From: UBA1573 sp034005165
GTDB taxonomy: Bacteria; Pseudomonadota; Alphaproteobacteria; Micavibrionales; Micavibrionaceae
NCBI GenBank assembly: GCA_034005165.1
Contig: JAVEVE010000005.1
Location: 62,001 to 126,000 of the forward strand
Direction: 5' to 3'
DNA: 64,000 nt
Part shown: piece after piece, positions 60,432-64,000 of the stretch
Layout of the letters: every line of letters begins with the position of its first letter
Position numbering within the stretch: position 1 is the stretch's first letter
Made by a program: the position numbers and the translations under genes
The notes under the pieces: model-generated
Database searches by the model: none
Seen by the model: the letters and a program-made list of their open reading frames with translations, nothing else
Told to the model about the DNA's origin: nothing

Positions 60432-61046
60432 TTATGCTACTGGATTTGACCTGTGAGTCTCGACCCTAGAATAATTTACGTTATGCTCCGATTTTCTCGG
60501 CAACAACTTTCTCTGAAATTCTGATGTTTTTGAGTAAACTAAAATATGGTTGTGATGTAATGAAACTGTTTTAGCGTCATTCTTACCCTGTACGCTATGC
60601 TGCCATACGATATTTCCCCAAAAATTATTTCTTCCAAAAATTTCATCACACATCACCTTGAGATAATGCGCTTCATTATCATCAATCGTAATCCAGAGGG
60701 AACCATCATCGGACATCAGGTTACGGATGATTTCCAAGCGATCCCGCATCAGGCCAAGCCAGATGGAGTGTTCCAGCCCATCATCATAATGCTCAAACGC
60801 GCTTCCCGTGTTATAGGGCGGGTCGATAAAGACACATTTCACCTTACCCGCAAATTCTTGCTCCAACGCTTTGAGCGCAAGCAGGTTGTCGCCAAAAATT
60901 AGGCGATTGTCGAAAATGTCATTATCCGTTACCCGCGCCTTGGCGTGATACGACTTCGTGGGGTCTTCCAGCAAAATCCTCGGCTCCAACTTCGGCCTTT
61001 GCTCTTTCCCAATCCACGTCAATTCTAATTTTTGTTTTTTAGTCAT
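60432..61046 (-). pseudogene. Truncated adenine-specific DNA methyltransferase (type III Mod-like)
   Basis: The first ~190 residues are a normal N-terminus of a beta-class N6-adenine methyltransferase: RLIFGDNLLALKAL and the catalytic DPPY at 75-78 in FIDPPYNTG. Homology stops after NVNYS, and ten unrelated residues lead to a stop. The target-recognition region and the C-terminal FxGxG SAM site are missing (204 of about 600 residues), so methylation is very unlikely. The Mrr-like gene follows 58 bases on. The gene is 6 bases from its upstream neighbour's stop and was part of a helicase–methylase operon. Confidence 0.8.
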
Positions 61047-61052
61047 TACACA

Positions 61053-62324
61053 TTAGTCTTTCTTAGCAAAGAACGGCAGAAGACCGCTTAAATTTATCGA
61101 AGGCCACAGATCGTCTATGCCCTTCATAACAAGTGATGGCTTGTCATCAACGGCTTTGAGCATAATCGAAAGCAAGGCCTTTTTGTGATCCTCTGTTCCT
61201 TCGTTATCAATCTCGGACTTAAAGCTGTGATAAAGCTGCATTACTCGCTGTTTGTGATTGTATTCTTCATAAAGCCTACGGGAGAGGCGAATTGAAGACC
61301 ATCCAAACAAACTGATAACGGCCAAGGGTAGGGCAATCAAAACTCTAAAGATCATTACCTTTTCGTTTATATCGTTACTCTGTAAATCTTTGAAAAGGTC
61401 AACAAATAGCCAGATCATAACGCCCAATGGGGCTATGAACATCGCGTAGTAGCTAATCGTAGGGACATGGCTTTTAATAAAATGACGAACATTTCCCCAG
61501 CTTATAAAATCGCCGTCATAAGGGATATATCCATATTTTGACTTTGATTGAACGTATGCACTTGAAAGGCCTGCTGCACCAGCTTCGGGTAAAAGCGATC
61601 TAATTTCTTTTTCCAAATCTGCTTTGAGTTTCGTATTTTCCGCCTTCAAAGTTTCACGATCTTTTTTCATTTCCTCAATTAGATTTTTCATCTCTTCAAA
61701 AAGATCATAGACCTGAGTACTTACACAACGATTTGTGACATTGTTGCTTTCATCGCGGTCATCCACTAGTAGATCGTCATGCAGTTCAGAAATTTTGGTA
61801 TTAAGGTCATATATTTCGGCAATTTTTGTTTGAGCGTCTGTTTGCCTGCCCTGTAAATCTGTATGAAGAGCTTGAGCTTGATTGCGAAGGCTTTCAAAGT
61901 CTGACTTGATCTGATTAACAGCCTGAACATCACTGTTGACGCTATCTTTATTCTGCTCCGCCTGTTCTTTAATCGTTATTATTTCTGTTAGAACATTATC
62001 TAACTTGCCTTTTGTATTTTCTGTTTCTTGAATTTGTGCTGTTAAAGACTCAAGTTTTGTATTCAGGCCATTGTGCTGTGTTTGTGCCTGCTTCTTCAGT
62101 GTCTCAAATGTTGTTTTGGCTTCTACTATTGAAGACAAACCGCTTTTTGATTCCTCATAGGATTGGTTAATTTCGTTTTTCAGGCTTTCTATTGTACCCT
62201 TTACTCCCTGTACGCTTTCTAAATCTTTGCGGAACTGCTCGATTTGTGGCGTAATTTGAGCCATGCGCTGTTCAAAATTTTGAATGGGGTCTTGTTGCGG
62301 CTGTGCAGATGTGTTGTCAGTCAT
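61053..62324 (-). CDS. Coiled-coil membrane protein in the restriction locus
   Basis: Unrecognised 423-residue protein. Residues about 15-240 form long coiled coils with recurring LESLKNEI-type heptads. Two membrane spans follow at about 291-311 and 323-341, then a cytoplasmic-type C-domain of 80 residues (LSIMLKAVDDKPSLVMKG). It has no signal peptide. It lies between dinD and the methylase fragment on the same strand, a place not usual in type III systems. A membrane-linked sensor or effector is possible, but this is only context. Confidence 0.6.
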   Translation of the reverse strand: MTDNTSAQPQQDPIQNFEQRMAQITPQIEQFRKDLESVQGVKGTIESLKNEINQSYEESKSGLSSIVEAKTTFETLKKQAQTQHNGLNTKLESLTAQIQETENTKGKLDNVLTEIITIKEQAEQNKDSVNSDVQAVNQIKSDFESLRNQAQALHTDLQGRQTDAQTKIAEIYDLNTKISELHDDLLVDDRDESNNVTNRCVSTQVYDLFEEMKNLIEEMKKDRETLKAENTKLKADLEKEIRSLLPEAGAAGLSSAYVQSKSKYGYIPYDGDFISWGNVRHFIKSHVPTISYYAMFIAPLGVMIWLFVDLFKDLQSNDINEKVMIFRVLIALPLAVISLFGWSSIRLSRRLYEEYNHKQRVMQLYHSFKSEIDNEGTEDHKKALLSIMLKAVDDKPSLVMKGIDDLWPSINLSGLLPFFAKKD

Positions 62325-62356
62325 AATAGTTCCTTCACCTTTTCCATTGTTATTAC

Positions 62357-63226
62357 TTATGACTCTTCTTTATTTCCCCTGAGTCCTTTTGCATCTTCTT
62401 GCTTCAGGGACAGCTTGGGTGTTGAGGACTTTACGCGTTTTTCAACTTGCTTGATATGTTCAGCGGCAGGGATATTCTCTGGCAAATCTCCACCAATTTT
62501 GACAATGGCTGCGCGGACTTCTTTGCCCACGTCTTCATGCGCTTTAATTGCCTGTTGCTGCCCAAAAATACCTTCACGTTTCAGTTTATCCCGTGTTTGC
62601 GTCATACGAAACTGGTTTGCTGCAAGCTCCGTTGCGTTCATTCGATCCATCAGATTTTCGTCTTCGGGAATCCCTTTTCGTGACTTAATGTTCTTGCTAC
62701 TCAATCCGTCATAAAGCCCCTTGTATCCTGCATCGTGAAATACTCCGAACATTTTATTTTGTACGCCTGCCTCACGAGCGGCTCCTGAAAGAGCCTTGAA
62801 CTCCTCTGCCGTTTGGCGACGCATTTCCAGACGTTCTTGGTCTGCCGCCAGTTGGTCGGATAACTCTTGACGGCGGGTTTGAACTGCAAAGTATTTTTGC
62901 GCCGCAGCAATTTCAGGCTTTCTGGGATCACCGTTTTGGGCAATCAGGTAGCAAGCAAAACGGGAGAGGTGATAATCATTTTGTTCCCGCTTTGCTTTTG
63001 AACCAATTTCGACCATTTTGCCGGCGCCGGCAAAATGGTTTTCTATGGCATTTCCAGAGGCTTGGCAGGATTCCATCGCTCTTGTAATGGCATCCTCAAA
63101 CCGTCTCCATTGCGAATAACCCAGATGCGTTTGCAAGGCCCGCGCGCTCCAATATTCTGCGCCGTGTTCGTTTATATTTTTTAGGCCTTCAAAGGAAATG
63201 TCTTTGTTTTCTATAATGCTATTCAT
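62357..63226 (-). CDS. dinD: DNA-damage-inducible protein D
   Basis: DinD binds single-stranded-DNA intermediates and blocks RecA filament activity in E. coli. From ATG 63226 (AGGGG upstream on the minus strand) it has 289 residues. The family core is seen in GAEYWSARALQTHLGYSQW, NDYHLSRFACYLIAQNGDP and KYFAVQTRRQEL. The frame is open to a TTG at 63250, but that lies upstream of the ribosome site. A LexA box overlaps its promoter region. It sits between a helicase and methylase of a restriction locus. Confidence 0.85.
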   Translation of the reverse strand: MNSIIENKDISFEGLKNINEHGAEYWSARALQTHLGYSQWRRFEDAITRAMESCQASGNAIENHFAGAGKMVEIGSKAKREQNDYHLSRFACYLIAQNGDPRKPEIAAAQKYFAVQTRRQELSDQLAADQERLEMRRQTAEEFKALSGAAREAGVQNKMFGVFHDAGYKGLYDGLSSKNIKSRKGIPEDENLMDRMNATELAANQFRMTQTRDKLKREGIFGQQQAIKAHEDVGKEVRAAIVKIGGDLPENIPAAEHIKQVEKRVKSSTPKLSLKQEDAKGLRGNKEES

Positions 63227-63242
63227 GTGCACCCCTATCTTT

Positions 63243-63257
63243 GTTCTCAATTTGTTC
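63243..63257 (-). promoter_or_regulatory. SOS (LexA) box of alphaproteobacterial type
   Basis: GTTC-TCAATTT-GTTC on the plus strand (63243-63257), the direct repeat GTTC-N7-GTTC bound by alphaproteobacterial LexA. It lies 17 bases upstream of the dinD start and just behind the helicase stop. Confidence 0.85.
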
Positions 63258-63267
63258 TATACGATTC

Positions 63268-64000
63268 CTATACAGCTTTCCACTGTAATGAAAAGACTGT
63301 TTCAAGCGAAACGATCTGCTTCAGTTTTCCTTCAATCTCGGCAATCAGTTCACCACGCTTGCTGTCGATTTCGTCTTGAGCATCAAAGAGCTTACGGCGT
63401 TTTTCATTGCGCTGACTTTCAAGGTTCTTAACCTGCTTTTGCCCCGCCAGTTTTTCTTCCAGCGTCAGGGCAAGGGTAGCGGCGCGTTTGGCTTCCTTAA
63501 TCGAACGATCCATTTCCTTGATGTCGCGCTCCAGCGTGACTTTCAAATCCTCTGCCCAACTGTCCAGCTTGTCTGCTTCTGCTTCAAAGAAATGCGCGTT
63601 ACGGGCGGAAATATCACGTTGGATTCTGGCTTGCTCTTGCGCCGCCAAATTTTCAAGGATTGCCGTGTCAAAACTCATACCTGTTTGCATGGTTTTTACA
63701 GGCAGGGTGGAGAGACGTTTGGCAAGGTCAGGCTCCAGAACATCGCCATCATCCGTATGTGCTGTGAAAATCAGATAATCCTCCACCTGATCCAACGCTT
63801 CTATGGTCAACAGGGAGAGCGAGAGCTTGCCCGCTTTGCCAATAAAGGGTTCTAGGGCAGAAACTTTTGGCTGTGCGCTGGAGGCATTGAAGGTAACTTC
63901 CGCGCCCTCTAACGAGTCTGATTTTATTTGCTCCAATAGTTTTTGTGCCAAGGGGTGGCCGAGGCGGTATAAATGCGCGTCACCCGTTCGGCGCGGCAAT
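63268..64000 (-). CDS. SNF2-type helicase, C-terminal part (runs off the window)
   Basis: Only the last ~243 residues are inside the window; the 5' part lies beyond 64000. The visible part has a basic start (RRTGDAHLYRLGHPLAQKLL) and a long coiled coil with the segment FFEAEADKLDSWAEDLKV, then KRRKLFDAQDEIDSKRGELI, the C-terminal signature of SNF2-like helicases found beside methylases in type III-like and DISARM-like loci. The helicase motor itself is not seen, so the class is inferred from the tail. Confidence 0.65.
   Translation of the reverse strand, partial: LPRRTGDAHLYRLGHPLAQKLLEQIKSDSLEGAEVTFNASSAQPKVSALEPFIGKAGKLSLSLLTIEALDQVEDYLIFTAHTDDGDVLEPDLAKRLSTLPVKTMQTGMSFDTAILENLAAQEQARIQRDISARNAHFFEAEADKLDSWAEDLKVTLERDIKEMDRSIKEAKRAATLALTLEEKLAGQKQVKNLESQRNEKRRKLFDAQDEIDSKRGELIAEIEGKLKQIVSLETVFSLQWKAV

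Noticed and set aside
60432..60475. Odd ten-residue end of the methylase fragment (VETHRSNPVA), reminiscent of read-through into a tRNA 3' end
   Set aside because: The DNA does not fold into a tRNA T-arm and no tRNA is present there; it is most simply a junction tail.

Overview
The window reads as the chromosome of an alphaproteobacterium. The signs are a COQ9 family gene, a GapR (DUF2312) gene, an lspA–DUF3035–M16–M16 neighbourhood, an alphaproteobacterial LexA box (GTTC-N7-GTTC) and a single str–S10–spc ribosomal block. Dot/Icm secretion genes next to housekeeping loci suggest a host-associated, predatory or conjugation-derived lineage (a Micavibrio-like group is one guess, not shown by the sequence).

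Layout. (1) 1–4.7 kb: a lytic transglycosylase, then dotD-dotC-dotB-icmT and a TcpQ-like periplasmic protein. This is a type IVB secretion block whose order matches traH-I-J-K of IncI plasmids as I remember it. (2) 4.7–16.4 kb: rplJ-rplL, then a DUF2817 hydrolase and a divergent secreted mini-gene that separate rplL from rpoB, then rpoB-rpoC. (3) 16.5–37.2 kb: a HAD-like protein lacking the catalytic Asp, then the translation supercluster rpsL…rplO, a small 38-codon gene with its own promoter and terminator, secY-adk, and rpsM-rpsK-rpoA-rplQ. (4) 37.3–54.5 kb: envelope and housekeeping genes. These are a glycine-zipper lipoprotein, lspA, a DUF3035 lipoprotein, two M16 peptidase-family proteins, a pentapeptide-repeat protein, rsmB, alr, dnaB, rplI-rpsR-rpsF, a PHB-depolymerase-like esterase, gapR, a DotI/IcmL-like protein behind a COQ9 gene, and a divergent UbiB/ABC1 kinase-like gene. 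(5) 54.6–64.0 kb: a genomic island at an initiator tRNA gene, running off the right edge. It carries helically phased repeats in front of a tyrosine integrase, two unrelated AT-rich cargo genes, a hairpin-rich segment before an ArdA-like antirestriction gene, a PUA-like/Mrr endonuclease, a truncated methyltransferase, a coiled-coil membrane protein, a dinD gene with an SOS box, and the C-terminal part of a SNF2-type helicase.

The most striking signal is just behind the integrase. Each cargo gene is flanked on the left by a copy of the last ~52 bases of the integrase gene and on the right by the same 18-base sequence beginning at its stop codon. The second integrase tail differs at 4 of 52 bases, three of them silent and one Ser to Thr. 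That looks like a piece of a related, functional integrase rather than a decayed duplicate. It suggests a cargo slot refilled by homologous recombination between related islands. Other leads are the SOS-controlled dinD inside a remodelled restriction locus, the hairpins before ardA, two compact unannotated small genes (minus 7304–7558; plus 32028–32144), and an orphan DotI/IcmL homologue.
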